DNA from: Phycisphaerales bacterium
Lineage (GTDB): Bacteria > Planctomycetota > Phycisphaerae > Phycisphaerales > SM1A02
Direction: 5' to 3'
Assembly: GCA_029246705.1 (NCBI GenBank)
Contig: JAQWMQ010000029.1
Span: forward strand, 1 to 64,000
Length of the DNA stretch: 64,000 bases
Shown: positions 35,462 through 44,652 of the stretch, piece by piece
Layout: each line of letters begins with the position of its first letter
Position numbering within the stretch: position 1 is the stretch's first letter
Made by a program: the position numbers and the translations under genes
The notes under the pieces: generated by a model
The model's input: only the letters and a program-made list of their open reading frames with translations
Databases searched by the model: none
What the model was told of the DNA's origin: nothing

Positions 35462-36133
35462 GTGACCCTGATCATCGACACCTGCAATGTGCTTCACCGC
35501 ACCGGAATTCTGCCTCCTGAACTGGCAGGAATCGACGAGCAGGGCCTTGTAAGCCTTGTTTTGTCAAGTCGTTACCGAAACCGTGGCGCCATTTTAGCCT
35601 GCGATGGCAAACCACGAGATCGTGCCATTTCCCGGGGCACTCCAGGTATCACTCTGCACTTTCCCCGCCCGGGAGAGACTGCAGACGAATTGATAATGGC
35701 CTTGATCGCGCGCTCCAGCGCCCCAAAACGGCTGCTGGTGATCACCTCCGACCGAGAAGTGGCGTCTGCGGCCAGGAAACGACGCTGCAGAATTCTCGAT
35801 TCCGACTCTTTTCTGGGCCATCTGGCCCACGATGCCGATCGGTCAGCTCGAAACCACACCGACCAGACCGTGCTCGAGGAATCGGGATCACTGGGGGTCG
35901 AGGACTGGATCGATCAATTCCAACTCGATGACCAGCTCAAGGGGCTTGCCGCCAGCGAGCCTCCGCCCCCCAGGCCCCGGGAGACGGAGGACACGGAACC
36001 AGCTGAGGGTGACCCTGCCTTGCCGCCCAAGCCCCCCACGCCCCCATCACAGGAACCCTGGGAGGCACTGGATACTGATGAGCTCTTGCGTCGGTACGAA
36101 CGCGGGGGCGACGAGCCCGGCACCCAGGCCTAG
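35462..36133 (+). CDS. NYN-domain RNA-binding/nuclease-like protein, YacP type
   Basis: 223 residues from GTG 35462. The N-terminal PIN-like NYN fold has the first acidic motif LIIDTCNVLH (Asp6 and Asn9), then ILACDGKPRD, ETADELIMALIA and LLVITSDREVASAARKRRCRIL, all typical of YacP/Rae1-class ribosome-associated endoribonucleases. The C-terminal 80 residues are proline/acidic and look disordered, ending in a short helix (LDTDELLRRYERGG). It is followed by pdxH, whose ATG is 10 nt after this stop. A role in mRNA surveillance on the ribosome is inferred from the family. Confidence 0.85.
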   Translation: MTLIIDTCNVLHRTGILPPELAGIDEQGLVSLVLSSRYRNRGAILACDGKPRDRAISRGTPGITLHFPRPGETADELIMALIARSSAPKRLLVITSDREVASAARKRRCRILDSDSFLGHLAHDADRSARNHTDQTVLEESGSLGVEDWIDQFQLDDQLKGLAASEPPPPRPRETEDTEPAEGDPALPPKPPTPPSQEPWEALDTDELLRRYERGGDEPGTQA

Positions 36134-36136
36134 ACT
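36131..36136 (+). promoter_or_regulatory. putative -10 of pdxH
   Basis: TAGACT includes the stop codon of the preceding gene and ends 7 nt before the pdxH ATG. There is no Shine-Dalgarno, so the message may be leaderless, or read by termination-reinitiation from the upstream gene. Confidence 0.3.
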
Positions 36137-36143
36137 CTGTGGC

Positions 36144-36749
36144 ATGTCGACCCTTGATTTCGATCACCCCCCGCGTGAACCCGTCGCGATGGCGAAGGCC
36201 TGGCTTGAGCACGCCACGGCATCGACCGGACTGCCCAACCCCAACGCGATGACCCTGGCCACCGTCGATGCCGATGGTGGGCCGAGTGCGCGCATCGTTC
36301 TTCTGCGCGGGCTTGATGAGAACGGCGCACTCTTCTTCACGAACTACCGAAGCCGCAAGGGGCGTGCCCTCGGGGCCCACCCTCGCGCCGCGCTGGTTCT
36401 TCACTGGGACGTGCTCGAACGCCAGATCCGCATCGAAGGCTCGGTCAGTCGTGCCACCGCCGAGGAATCGGACGGCTACTGGGCGAGTCGTCACCGAGAC
36501 AGCCAGATCGGAGCCTGGGCCAGTCAGCAGTCGGAGGCACTGGAGTCCCGGGAGGCACTGGTTCAGGCGAACGCGGATTTCGCGCAACGGTTCGAAGGGC
36601 AGCCGGTCCCTCGACCGGAACACTGGGGCGGTTTTCGGGTGGCCCTTGAAAACGTGGAGTTCTGGGAAGGCAAGCCCGCAAGAGTCCACGACCGGATCGT
36701 GTACACCGTCGATGGTGGTGACTGGAAGATCCAACGGCTTTCACCCTGA
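36144..36749 (+). CDS. pdxH: pyridoxamine 5'-phosphate oxidase
   Basis: 201 residues. FMN/PLP-binding motifs: AMTLATVDADGGPSARIVLLRGLDENGALFFTNYRSRKG, ARAALVLHWDVLERQIRIEG near 80-100, the central RDSQIGAWASQQS and the C-terminal signature FWEGKPARVHDRIVY ending WKIQRLSP. These match PdxH, which oxidises PMP/PNP to pyridoxal 5'-phosphate. ATG 36144 was chosen because the family begins about 15 residues before the core; the upstream frame to 35832 is an out-of-gene extension. It follows the YacP-like gene by 10 nt and converges with dnaE (23-nt gap). Confidence 0.95.
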   Translation: MSTLDFDHPPREPVAMAKAWLEHATASTGLPNPNAMTLATVDADGGPSARIVLLRGLDENGALFFTNYRSRKGRALGAHPRAALVLHWDVLERQIRIEGSVSRATAEESDGYWASRHRDSQIGAWASQQSEALESREALVQANADFAQRFEGQPVPRPEHWGGFRVALENVEFWEGKPARVHDRIVYTVDGGDWKIQRLSP

Positions 36750-36772
36750 TCGGTGGTCCACCGACCGCCGGG

Positions 36773-39700
36773 TCAGTCGAAGCTACGCGGTCGACCGCGC
36801 TGCGGGCGCGGCGGTGCCGGAGGCTGGAACCCACCGACCACGCGAACACAACCCGCGCCGACGATTGATTCGACGGCACGCACCAGTTCGACGGTGGGCA
36901 CCACCGCGATTCGCTGGGTGCGCAGCGTGACCCTCGAACCATCGACGTCGATGCGCACCAACGGAGGAACGGCGTGACCTTCCCGCGGAGTCGAAGCGGC
37001 GTCGGCCAGGGTCTTGGACAACGCCCGAAGTCGTTCGAGACGAACTGGTTCAGCTTCGGATCGGTCCTCGATGAGAACCTCCATGCAGGTCGCGAGGTGC
37101 TGTGACGCCTGTTCGATCTCGAAGGCATGATCGATCTTCAGGCTGGGGTTGGCCCGTTCGAGATCGACCGAGCCGGAGAAGAGGAGGATCCGATCCTTCT
37201 CGATCATGTGCTCGCACCGGGTGAACGCCTCGGGGAAGAGCACCGCATCGGCGGAGCCGAACTTGTCCTCGATGGTGAGCATGGCCATTCGATCGCCACG
37301 CTTGGTCACGGTGGGACGGATCCGACTGACGGTCGCACCGAGCAGTGCCCGTGAACCCTGCTGCAGGTCCGCCAGTGCGTGGGCCGATGCGTTGCAGAAT
37401 TCGCGGATGGTCTCCGAATACTCATCAAGCGGGTGGCCGGAAACGTGGAACCCGAGGGTCTCCTTCTCGAGGTTCAGCGTGCTCATCCTGTCCCAGGCCA
37501 CTGCCTGTCGCAGCGGAATGTCCGGAAGTTCATCCTCGGCGGCGTCCGGAGCAGCCCCGAACAGGACCTCCTGGCCGACCGCGCGATCATGTGCAAGCTG
37601 CTTGCCTGCACCGACCGCATCCGGAATCGTCTCGATCATCGCCGAGCGCGCATCGATCCCATGGATCGAGTCGAAGGTGCCGGACTTGACGAGCAGTTCG
37701 ATCGTCTTGCCGTTCACGCGTCGGTGGTCGACCCGTTCGCAGAAGTCGAACAGGGACGTGTAGACACCATCACGTTCGCGTTCACCGGTGATCGACTGGA
37801 TGGCATCGCGGCCCACGCTCTTGATCGCGCCCAGGCCGAACCGGATGTGCCCGCTGCAGGCATCATGCGTCTCATCATCGTCGAAGACCACCGAGAAGTC
37901 GGTCGCGGATAGGTTCACGTCCGGCGGGCGGACATCGATGCCGACGTGGGGTTGCTCGGGGGTGGAATCGGGCCAGGGAACCCTGCGACAACCCTCCATG
38001 TACCCGGCCCAGTCCTCGACCTTCTTCGCCTGGCTCTCGAAAGTCAGCACGGCGGCCATGTACTGCGCGGGGAAGTAGCTCTTCAGGAAGGCGGTCTGGT
38101 AGGCGATGATCGCGTAGCCGGTGGAGTGGCTCTTGTTGAAACCGTAGCCGGCGAACTTCAGGATCAACTCGAAGAGGTCGTCGGCCTGGCTCTTGTCCAT
38201 GCCCCGTTCGGAACTTCCGGCGAGGAAGCCGGCACGAGCGGCATCGATCTTCTTGTGGTTCTTCTTGGAGATCGCCTTGATGATCGTGTACGCCTCGCGC
38301 AACGGGATGCCACCGAGGTGGTGGAGCACCTGCATGACCTGCTCCTGGTAGATCATGATCCCGTAGGTCTCGGCGGTGTAGCGATCGACGATCTCGTTGA
38401 CCTCCGGAACCGCCTGGCGCCCGTGCTTGCGAGCGACGAAGTCGTCGATGAGGTCCATCGGACCGGGGCGATACAGGGCATTCGCGGCGATCAGGTCCTC
38501 GAGGCGGTCGGGTTGCAGCTCGATCAGCAGGCGTCTCATCCCGTCGGACTCGAACTGGAACACCCCGTCGGTGTCGGCACGACTGAAGAGGTCGAAGACC
38601 TTCTGGTCGTCGAAGACCAGGCGGTCGAGGTCGAGCGGGTGCGGGCGCTGGTCCTGGGTGTCACCCGCCTCGGGTGCCTCCTGGCCGAGCGTGTGCCAGA
38701 TCTCTTCTTCGCTGAGTGACTCACGAACCAGCTTCTTCGCCAGTTCAATGGTGGAAAGCGTGCGCAACCCGAGGAAATCCATCTTCAGGAGACCACGGCG
38801 TTCACAGGTCGGGCCGTCCCACTGAGTCACGATGTCGTCGCTGCCGGAAGGCTTCAGGAGCGGAACGATCGTGTCCAGCGGCTGGGTCGCGATGACCACC
38901 CCGGCTGCGTGCACGCTCGAGTGGCGGGCGTGTCCCTCGAGCGCCTTCGCATGCTCGATGACCCGACCCACGCTGGGGTTGGTCTTGCATTCGTCCCGAA
39001 GCTTCGGTTCACGCTGCAGCGCGTCGTCGATCGTGATGTCGAGTTCACTGGGCACGAGGTTCGCCAGCCGCTGGCCCTCGTGGGGTGGCAGCCCCATGAC
39101 GCGTGCGACATCCTTGATCGCGAAACGAGCCTTGAGTCGACCGAAGGTGATGATCTGCGCGACGTGTCCGTACTTCTTCTTGACGTAGTCGATGCAGTCG
39201 CCGCGGCCGTCCTGGCACATGTCGATATCGATGTCGGGGTATTCAGCACGATCGGGATCGGTGAATCGCTCGAAGAGAAGGCCGTAGCGTTCCGGACAGG
39301 CGTTGGAGAGACCCAGGACGTAACCGACCATGGTGCCCACGCCGGAACCACGTGCATTGGTCGGGATGCCGTTCTGCCGAGCCCAGTTGACGAAGTCCCA
39401 GACGATCAGGAAATAGGCACTGATCAGCTTGTCCGCGAGGATGCGAAGTTCGCGTTCCAGCCGTTCGCGGATCTTCGGCGTGATGCCCTCGGGGCCGTAA
39501 CGCCAGAGAAGACCGGCTTCGCAGAGATCCCGAAGCGCCTCGTCGCAGCCTTCCTTCAGGTCGGAGGCGGAGATCTCGGGCTCCTTTTCCGCGTCGAATG
39601 GAAGCAGCTCGAAGCTCGAGCAGTACGACTTGAACCAGTCGGTGAGATCCCCTCCGTCGTACTTCGGAGGCACGCCGGGATGGACCACCTTCACCACGGG

Positions 39701-40648
39701 CGCGTGGTTCTCCTCGGTGGCGAGGTCCACCGAACAGCGATCGGCGATGCGAACGGTGTTGGCGACGGCTTCGGGTTCGTCGTGGAAGAGATCCGCCATC
39801 TCCGCGGGGCTCTTCACGTAGAGACCCTCGGGATAACGAAGGCGATCGTTCTCGTCCTTCATCTTGCTCATGCTGATGCAGCAGAGCGTGTCATGGACGT
39901 CGTGATCCTCCTTGAGCAGGAAGTGCGCATCGTTGTCGACCACGATCGGTGCATCGATGATCTCGGCGATCCGCTTGAGGTGCGGGTTGATCGCCTCCTG
40001 CTCCGGAACGTGTCGCTGGAGTTCGACGAAGAAGCAGGGTTCCCCCGCTTCATTGGTTCCGAAGACCTCCTTGTGCCAACGCGCCTCCTCCAGTGCGGCC
40101 TCCCAGTGCTTTTCGGAGTTGTCCCGCACGTAGCGCTCGAGGTGGAAGGCGATGGACGAACCGAGGTGACCATTGATCGCGATCAACCCATCGGACCACT
40201 GCTCAAGCGTGGACTTGTCCATCCTCGGCTTGTAGTAGAACCCGTTGACGTAGCTGTCGGAGGAGAGCTTCAAGAGGTTTCGCCAGCCCTGGATGTTCTC
40301 GGCGAGGAGAACCAGGTGGAAACCACCGTCCTTCACCCCGGTGTGGGTTCGATCCTTGCGGTCACCCTGGGCGACATAGGCCTCGATCCCGAGAATCGGC
40401 TTGATACCGGCTGACTTGGCGGCGTCGTGGAACTCGATCGCGGCATGGAGATTGCCGTGATCGGTGACCGCGACCGAATCCATGCCCAGGGCCTTGACCC
40501 GGTCGATCAGCCGCCGAACCGTGATCCCGCCGTCGAGCAGCGAATATTCCGTGTGGAGATGGAGGTGGACGAAGCGCTCGGAGGAACCAGCGGCCCTGGA
40601 TCCGGGTGAACCGGGACTTTGTGGGCTTGGAGGGCTTGATTTGGGCAT
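36773..40648 (-). CDS. dnaE: DNA polymerase III alpha subunit
   Basis: 1,291 residues from ATG 40648, selected because a perfect AGGAGG lies 5 nt upstream; the frame is open to 40861 but that part has no homology. After a Pro/Ser-rich 25-residue lead comes the PHP domain (HLHLHTEYSLLDGG), then the polymerase with catalytic Asp residues in EYPDIDIDMCQDGRGD near 468-485, the fingers, beta-binding and OB-fold (LLGATVSRIRPTVTKRGDRMAMLTIEDKFG near 1100). The C-terminus (RGRPRSFD) is short. It is the replicative polymerase core. A promoter lies at 40703-40729. Confidence 0.97.
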   Translation of the reverse strand: MPKSSPPSPQSPGSPGSRAAGSSERFVHLHLHTEYSLLDGGITVRRLIDRVKALGMDSVAVTDHGNLHAAIEFHDAAKSAGIKPILGIEAYVAQGDRKDRTHTGVKDGGFHLVLLAENIQGWRNLLKLSSDSYVNGFYYKPRMDKSTLEQWSDGLIAINGHLGSSIAFHLERYVRDNSEKHWEAALEEARWHKEVFGTNEAGEPCFFVELQRHVPEQEAINPHLKRIAEIIDAPIVVDNDAHFLLKEDHDVHDTLCCISMSKMKDENDRLRYPEGLYVKSPAEMADLFHDEPEAVANTVRIADRCSVDLATEENHAPVVKVVHPGVPPKYDGGDLTDWFKSYCSSFELLPFDAEKEPEISASDLKEGCDEALRDLCEAGLLWRYGPEGITPKIRERLERELRILADKLISAYFLIVWDFVNWARQNGIPTNARGSGVGTMVGYVLGLSNACPERYGLLFERFTDPDRAEYPDIDIDMCQDGRGDCIDYVKKKYGHVAQIITFGRLKARFAIKDVARVMGLPPHEGQRLANLVPSELDITIDDALQREPKLRDECKTNPSVGRVIEHAKALEGHARHSSVHAAGVVIATQPLDTIVPLLKPSGSDDIVTQWDGPTCERRGLLKMDFLGLRTLSTIELAKKLVRESLSEEEIWHTLGQEAPEAGDTQDQRPHPLDLDRLVFDDQKVFDLFSRADTDGVFQFESDGMRRLLIELQPDRLEDLIAANALYRPGPMDLIDDFVARKHGRQAVPEVNEIVDRYTAETYGIMIYQEQVMQVLHHLGGIPLREAYTIIKAISKKNHKKIDAARAGFLAGSSERGMDKSQADDLFELILKFAGYGFNKSHSTGYAIIAYQTAFLKSYFPAQYMAAVLTFESQAKKVEDWAGYMEGCRRVPWPDSTPEQPHVGIDVRPPDVNLSATDFSVVFDDDETHDACSGHIRFGLGAIKSVGRDAIQSITGERERDGVYTSLFDFCERVDHRRVNGKTIELLVKSGTFDSIHGIDARSAMIETIPDAVGAGKQLAHDRAVGQEVLFGAAPDAAEDELPDIPLRQAVAWDRMSTLNLEKETLGFHVSGHPLDEYSETIREFCNASAHALADLQQGSRALLGATVSRIRPTVTKRGDRMAMLTIEDKFGSADAVLFPEAFTRCEHMIEKDRILLFSGSVDLERANPSLKIDHAFEIEQASQHLATCMEVLIEDRSEAEPVRLERLRALSKTLADAASTPREGHAVPPLVRIDVDGSRVTLRTQRIAVVPTVELVRAVESIVGAGCVRVVGGFQPPAPPRPQRGRPRSFD

Positions 40649-40702
40649 CCATGCCTCCTGTGACATCAGGGGCATGAGCCCCAGGCTGGTCCTTGAACGC
40701 CC

Positions 40703-40729
40703 AGTATAGTCCGAAAATCCGGTATTCAA
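40703..40729 (-). promoter_or_regulatory. putative sigma-70 promoter of dnaE
   Basis: On the minus strand TTGAAT (40729-40724) and TATACT (40708-40703) with a 15-nt spacer, two shorter than optimal. The -10 is nearly perfect. Start would be near 40696, leaving a 48-nt leader to ATG 40648 with its AGGAGG. Confidence 0.45.
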
Positions 40730-40848
40730 GCCCCATTGATCGCAGCTGACAGGGTGTGCACACGATTCATGGGTGTGGAACGATCCAGGTGATACGGATG
40801 TTCGTAGGAAGAACGGATAGTCTCTGACCAAGACGGAAGGAAACACCC

Positions 40849-41154
40849 ATGTACAAGGCAACGACCACCCGGTTCATCAATATGGGGGCCAACGGCAAGC
40901 GGCAGGTCTGGATGGCGATGGCACATCGATCGCGATTCGAACAGATCCTTGCCGTGGTGCTCGGCCTGCTGGTGGCGATTCCCCTGACCGTGGTGATCCT
41001 GGGCACGGGCGTGGTGCTGCTGACCCTGGGCCTGATCCTGGGGCTGGTGATGACCGTCGTGTTCTGGTTCAAGCGACGCTTCGGAGGCCCTCGCCCCGAA
41101 GCAGGCAGGAAGAACGTCCGGGTCGTGGGACAGTCGGAAAACGCGAACTGGTGA
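40849..41154 (+). CDS. small two-helix membrane protein
   Basis: 101 residues, AAGGA 7 nt before the ATG. A basic N-terminal 30 residues (MYKATTTRFINMGANGKRQVW) precede a long hydrophobic hairpin (about 32-73) AVVLGLLVAIPLTVVILGTG then LLTLGLILGLVMTVVFWF, and a basic tail (KRRFGGPRPEAGRKNVRV). No family recognised; could be a small membrane-complex subunit. It is divergent from dnaE and converges with the aminotransferase gene. Confidence 0.75.
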   Translation: MYKATTTRFINMGANGKRQVWMAMAHRSRFEQILAVVLGLLVAIPLTVVILGTGVVLLTLGLILGLVMTVVFWFKRRFGGPRPEAGRKNVRVVGQSENANW

Positions 41155-41172
41155 CCTTCGTCGGGAACGACT

Positions 41173-42117
41173 TCATGCTTCGGTGTCGGGACCGAGTCCG
41201 AAGCGGGTCTCCCGATCGAGAAGGGCTTCGAAGCCGCTGTGGAGCGCCTTGAAGACCGGGCCGGGTGCGCCACCGGTGATCGTTTCACGTTCGATGCCGG
41301 TCACTGGAAGCAGACCCCAGCCTGAATTGGACAACATGACCTCGTCTGCAGTGAGCACATCGTTGATGTCGAGCAACCTCCGCTCGATCACCAGCCCGTT
41401 TTCACGTGCGATCTCGAAGAGTGCGGAACGAGTCACGCCCGGCAGGACCGGCGATGGCAGTGCGCCCTGCTCCTCCTCGCCTCGGGCGAATGGCGTGCAG
41501 ATGGTGTCACCACGAACCACGAAGACATTCGAGGTCGAGCCGCAACCAAGGTGGTTGCTGACCGTGAACCAGAGCGCTTCGGCGGCACCATGGGTACCAG
41601 CGGACTGAAGCGCGGAAAGCCGGGCCCAGTAGGCCAGGGTCTTGTGACCGGCGTGTGAATCGAACGGGTTGAGCCGGTCGTTGGCCACGACCACGCGAAT
41701 ACCCTTTTCGTAGAGGGCGTCGGGGTAGACCGTGCGTGGCTGGGCGTGAATCAGGATCGTGGGGTCGATCTCCTGGGTCTTGTCCGGGCGTCGAATCATG
41801 GCACCGCCGGAAAGCGTGAGCCGGATACGCGCCTCTTGCAGGCCGTTGCGTGCGACCGTTTCCTGGATCGCCTCGACCAGAGGCCCGGGACGCAGGGTGT
41901 CGGTGAGCATGAGCTCCTTGGCCGACTCGGCCAGTCGAGCCATGTGCGCTTCGGGCCTGAAGACCTGGCCATGCGCGGCCCGCATGGTCTCGAAGAGACC
42001 CACCGCATGCTGGAACCCCATGTCGAAGGCGGAAACCTTCGCCTCCGAGACATCCACGAAGCTGCCATTGAGCCAGGCGAGCAGCGGACGCGCCTCTTCG
42101 GTGGAATCGTTGGTCAT
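41173..42117 (-). CDS. class IV PLP-dependent aminotransferase
   Basis: 314 residues. Class IV fold: N-terminal LAWLNGSFVDVSEAKVSAFDMGFQHAVGLFETM, the PLP-lysine motif AGHKTLAYW near residue 160, and the PLP-phosphate/substrate pocket at GCGSTSNVFVV and DEVMLSNSGWGLLPV near 265-280. The class includes branched-chain aminotransferase, D-amino acid transaminase and 4-amino-4-deoxychorismate lyase; specificity cannot be read. Its ATG overlaps the stop of the upstream small protein (ATGA, 4 nt), so the two are coupled. Confidence 0.9.
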   Translation of the reverse strand: MTNDSTEEARPLLAWLNGSFVDVSEAKVSAFDMGFQHAVGLFETMRAAHGQVFRPEAHMARLAESAKELMLTDTLRPGPLVEAIQETVARNGLQEARIRLTLSGGAMIRRPDKTQEIDPTILIHAQPRTVYPDALYEKGIRVVVANDRLNPFDSHAGHKTLAYWARLSALQSAGTHGAAEALWFTVSNHLGCGSTSNVFVVRGDTICTPFARGEEEQGALPSPVLPGVTRSALFEIARENGLVIERRLLDINDVLTADEVMLSNSGWGLLPVTGIERETITGGAPGPVFKALHSGFEALLDRETRFGLGPDTEA

Positions 42118-42572
42118 GGAGTCACTTCCTTCGGAGTCGGTGGTGACCCGCCCACGCCGATCAACCTGGGCGTGGTTCCCAGATCATCAAAGCCCAGGAG
42201 GAGGTCGATCGAGGGTACCTCGGGCCAGATCAACTGCACACGCCAGCGGAACCCCGTGGCCCCGGTTTCCTCGAGGCGGGCGAGCACGGTCACCGGCTCC
42301 GTGACCGAGCCAAGATCGGACAGGCGCTTTGAAAGATCCATGAGCAGGATGGGGTGGGCCGCGGAATCCGACAGCCAGCTGGGGCATTCGGTCCGAGCTC
42401 CCCAGGTCGCCACTGCCTGGCCGTATGCCTCGGCGGCGGTCATGCGCTGGCGCTCGAGGCGTCCGCTGATGAAGGCCACGGGGATCGCGACCGCGATGAT
42501 CAGGATCGGCCAGGCCAATCGGCGGCGCCAGGGACTGCGTCTGGTGGATGCTCGAGACTGAACAGATGACAT
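42114..42572 (-). CDS. single-pass membrane protein, unknown function
   Basis: 152 residues from ATG 42572. A basic N-terminus (MSSVQSRASTRRSPWRRR) is followed by one transmembrane segment (LAWPILIIAVAIPVAFI) and about 115 exported residues, with a VTVLARLEETGATGFRWRVQLIWPEVPSIDLLLGFDDLG core that looks like a small beta domain. No family recognised. TAGACT lies 7 nt before the ATG and no Shine-Dalgarno is present. It is coupled to the aminotransferase gene (ATGA) and divergent from the ABC-F gene, 46 nt away. Confidence 0.65.
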   Translation of the reverse strand: MSSVQSRASTRRSPWRRRLAWPILIIAVAIPVAFISGRLERQRMTAAEAYGQAVATWGARTECPSWLSDSAAHPILLMDLSKRLSDLGSVTEPVTVLARLEETGATGFRWRVQLIWPEVPSIDLLLGFDDLGTTPRLIGVGGSPPTPKEVTP

Positions 42573-42601
42573 TGGCGGAAGTCTAGCAGCGCGCCGCCCC
42601 T

Positions 42602-42607
42602 TATACT
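42602..42607 (+). promoter_or_regulatory. putative -10 of the ABC-F gene
   Basis: TATACT lies 11 nt upstream of ATG 42619, with no ribosome site between. On the opposite strand TAGACT (42585-42580) is 7 nt before the divergent gene start, so both genes of this 46-bp gap could give near-leaderless transcripts. Confidence 0.4.
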
Positions 42608-42618
42608 TGGCCGACTGC

Positions 42619-44631
42619 ATGCCACTGCTGACCGTATCCAACGTCCACCATGCCTTCGGCACCCGAGTCATCCTGAACGGAGCGACGCTGTCGATCGACC
42701 AGGGCGAGAAGATCGGGTTGGTCGGACGCAATGGCACGGGAAAGACCACCCTGCTCTCGGCGATTCGTGGGGCGCTCCAGCCCGATGAGGGCACCGTGCA
42801 GATACAGAAGGGCATCCGGGTCGGGTACCTGGGACAGCACCCGGACATCGAGCCCGGCCAAAGCGTCCGTGAGACCGCGGAACGCGCGTTCGCCCGTCTG
42901 TACGAGCTGCACCGGGAGATGGACCGGAACTACGAGCTGATGGCGGAAACCGAGGGCCCGGACCTCGACCGCCTGCTCGCGCGCCAGGCCACGCTCGAGA
43001 ATGAATTGGCCAATGAGGGTGGCTACGCCGTCGACCACCTCATCGACGGAACGCTTGCCGGGCTCGGCTTCTCGAATGAGCAGTGCGCCCAGCCCGTCGA
43101 GACCCTCTCCGGTGGAGAGCAGGGACGCCTGGGCCTGGCCAGGCTGCTTCTGGAACGGCCGGACCTCCTGCTTCTGGACGAACCGACCAACCACCTCGAC
43201 ATCGATGGCAGACAATGGCTCGAGAAGTTCCTTTCCGAGGAATACGACGGCGCGGTCCTCGTGGTCAGCCACGACCGCTGGCTGCTCGACAAGGTCGTGG
43301 GCAGGATCGCCGAGGTGGAACGAGGCGTCATGCGTGACTACCCCGGGAACTACCACGCCTACATCGAACTTCGCCAGGAAAGGATGCTGACCGAATCTCG
43401 ACGGCATGCGAAACAGCTCGACAAGATCCGGGCCGAAGAGAGCTTCATCAGGAAGTACAAGGAAGGCCAGCGCGCGAAGCAGGCTCGTGGACGGGCCGGG
43501 CGACTGGAACGATTCAAGGAGCAGGAACTCGTTGAACGTCCGATGGAACTGGACGTGATGCGCCTCAACCTGCCGAAGCCACCGAGGGTCGGGGACATCG
43601 TGATCTCGGCTGAGGGGCTCACGCGGAAGATCCCCGACAGGACACTTTTCGAGGACTTCTCCATCGCGATCCGGCCCGGCGACAGGATCGGCGTGATCGG
43701 ACCCAACGGTATCGGCAAGACCACCCTCATCAGGACCATGCTTGGTGACCTGAACTCTGAAACAGGCGAGGTTCGTCGCAGTCCGAGGTTGAGTGTCGGA
43801 TGGTTCAGGCAGACCCATGAGCACCTTGATCTCTCGCTCACCGTCTGGCAGTACCTGCAATCCGTGATCGTCTCGACCGATGGAGAAGCCAAGGCCTCGG
43901 AGCAGCAGGCTCGCAATCTTGCCGGAGCGTTCCTGTTCTCCGGTTCGGAACAGGACAAGACGTTCGATCTGCTGTCCGGAGGCGAACGGGCAAGAGCGAT
44001 GCTGGCAGGGCTGGTCTCATCAGCGCACAACCTGCTGGTCCTCGATGAACCCAGCAACCACCTCGACATCCCCTCCGCCGAACGACTCGAACAGGCACTG
44101 CTCCAATACGGCGAGGAAGGCCCCCACGGAGGCGCCTTGCTTCTGGTGAGCCACGACCGTGCGCTTCTGCAGGCGACCTGCACGCAACTGATCATCTTCG
44201 AGGAAGGCCAGCATCCACGCCTCTTTCGTGGGCGATACAGCGACTACCTTGCCGAACAGGAAGCCACAACCCGCTCGAAACGATCGGAGAAGCCACGCCC
44301 GTCAGGCAAGAAGGCCAAGAGCGGCGACAAGCAGTCGAACAAGGCGTCGAACAAGGCGTCGAACAAGGCGTCGAACAAGGCGTCGAACAAGGCAAGGGGA
44401 TCGGGCAAGAAACAGACCAAGGACCCCTTGTCACGGCTCTCGACCACGGAGCTGGAGACGTCCATCGAGAAGCTGTCGGAACAACTTTCGGCAGTGGATC
44501 TCGAAATGGCGGCACCGGAATCCTGGAGCGACCAGAAGAAGTCGAAACGACTCCAGAAGCAAAGAAAAAAGCTCCAGGATGAACTGGAGCCGCTGGAGTT
44601 CGAATGGTCTCGACGCGCGGAGGCGGAGTGA
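42619..44631 (+). CDS. ABC-F family ATPase
   Basis: 671 residues from ATG 42619; TTG 42607 is in frame. Two ATPase cassettes: Walker A GRNGTGKTT (about 41) and GPNGIGKTT (about 361), signatures LSGGEQGR and LSGGERAR, Walker B LLLLDEPTNHLD and LLVLDEPSNHLD. The domains are joined by an interdomain linker (about 250-310, rich in charged helices), the hallmark of ABC-F translation factors. The C-terminal region (about 550-671) has a basic SNKA repeat followed by a coiled coil, as in Uup. ABC-F proteins act on ribosomes and are not transporters. No Shine-Dalgarno. Confidence 0.93.
   Translation: MPLLTVSNVHHAFGTRVILNGATLSIDQGEKIGLVGRNGTGKTTLLSAIRGALQPDEGTVQIQKGIRVGYLGQHPDIEPGQSVRETAERAFARLYELHREMDRNYELMAETEGPDLDRLLARQATLENELANEGGYAVDHLIDGTLAGLGFSNEQCAQPVETLSGGEQGRLGLARLLLERPDLLLLDEPTNHLDIDGRQWLEKFLSEEYDGAVLVVSHDRWLLDKVVGRIAEVERGVMRDYPGNYHAYIELRQERMLTESRRHAKQLDKIRAEESFIRKYKEGQRAKQARGRAGRLERFKEQELVERPMELDVMRLNLPKPPRVGDIVISAEGLTRKIPDRTLFEDFSIAIRPGDRIGVIGPNGIGKTTLIRTMLGDLNSETGEVRRSPRLSVGWFRQTHEHLDLSLTVWQYLQSVIVSTDGEAKASEQQARNLAGAFLFSGSEQDKTFDLLSGGERARAMLAGLVSSAHNLLVLDEPSNHLDIPSAERLEQALLQYGEEGPHGGALLLVSHDRALLQATCTQLIIFEEGQHPRLFRGRYSDYLAEQEATTRSKRSEKPRPSGKKAKSGDKQSNKASNKASNKASNKASNKARGSGKKQTKDPLSRLSTTELETSIEKLSEQLSAVDLEMAAPESWSDQKKSKRLQKQRKKLQDELEPLEFEWSRRAEAE
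44335..44394 (+). repeat. five 12-bp tandem repeats coding SNKA
   Basis: TCGAACAAGGCG is repeated five times (the last ends CA), coding five Ser-Asn-Lys-Ala units in the basic linker of the ABC-F protein. The near identity of copies suggests replication slippage; copy number may vary. Confidence 0.9.
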
Positions 44632-44652
44632 ATTCAGACTCGACGAATGACG

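Noticed and set aside
38909-40414. 501-codon plus-strand ORF
   Set aside because: It lies opposite dnaE, whose catalytic and PHP motifs are certain.
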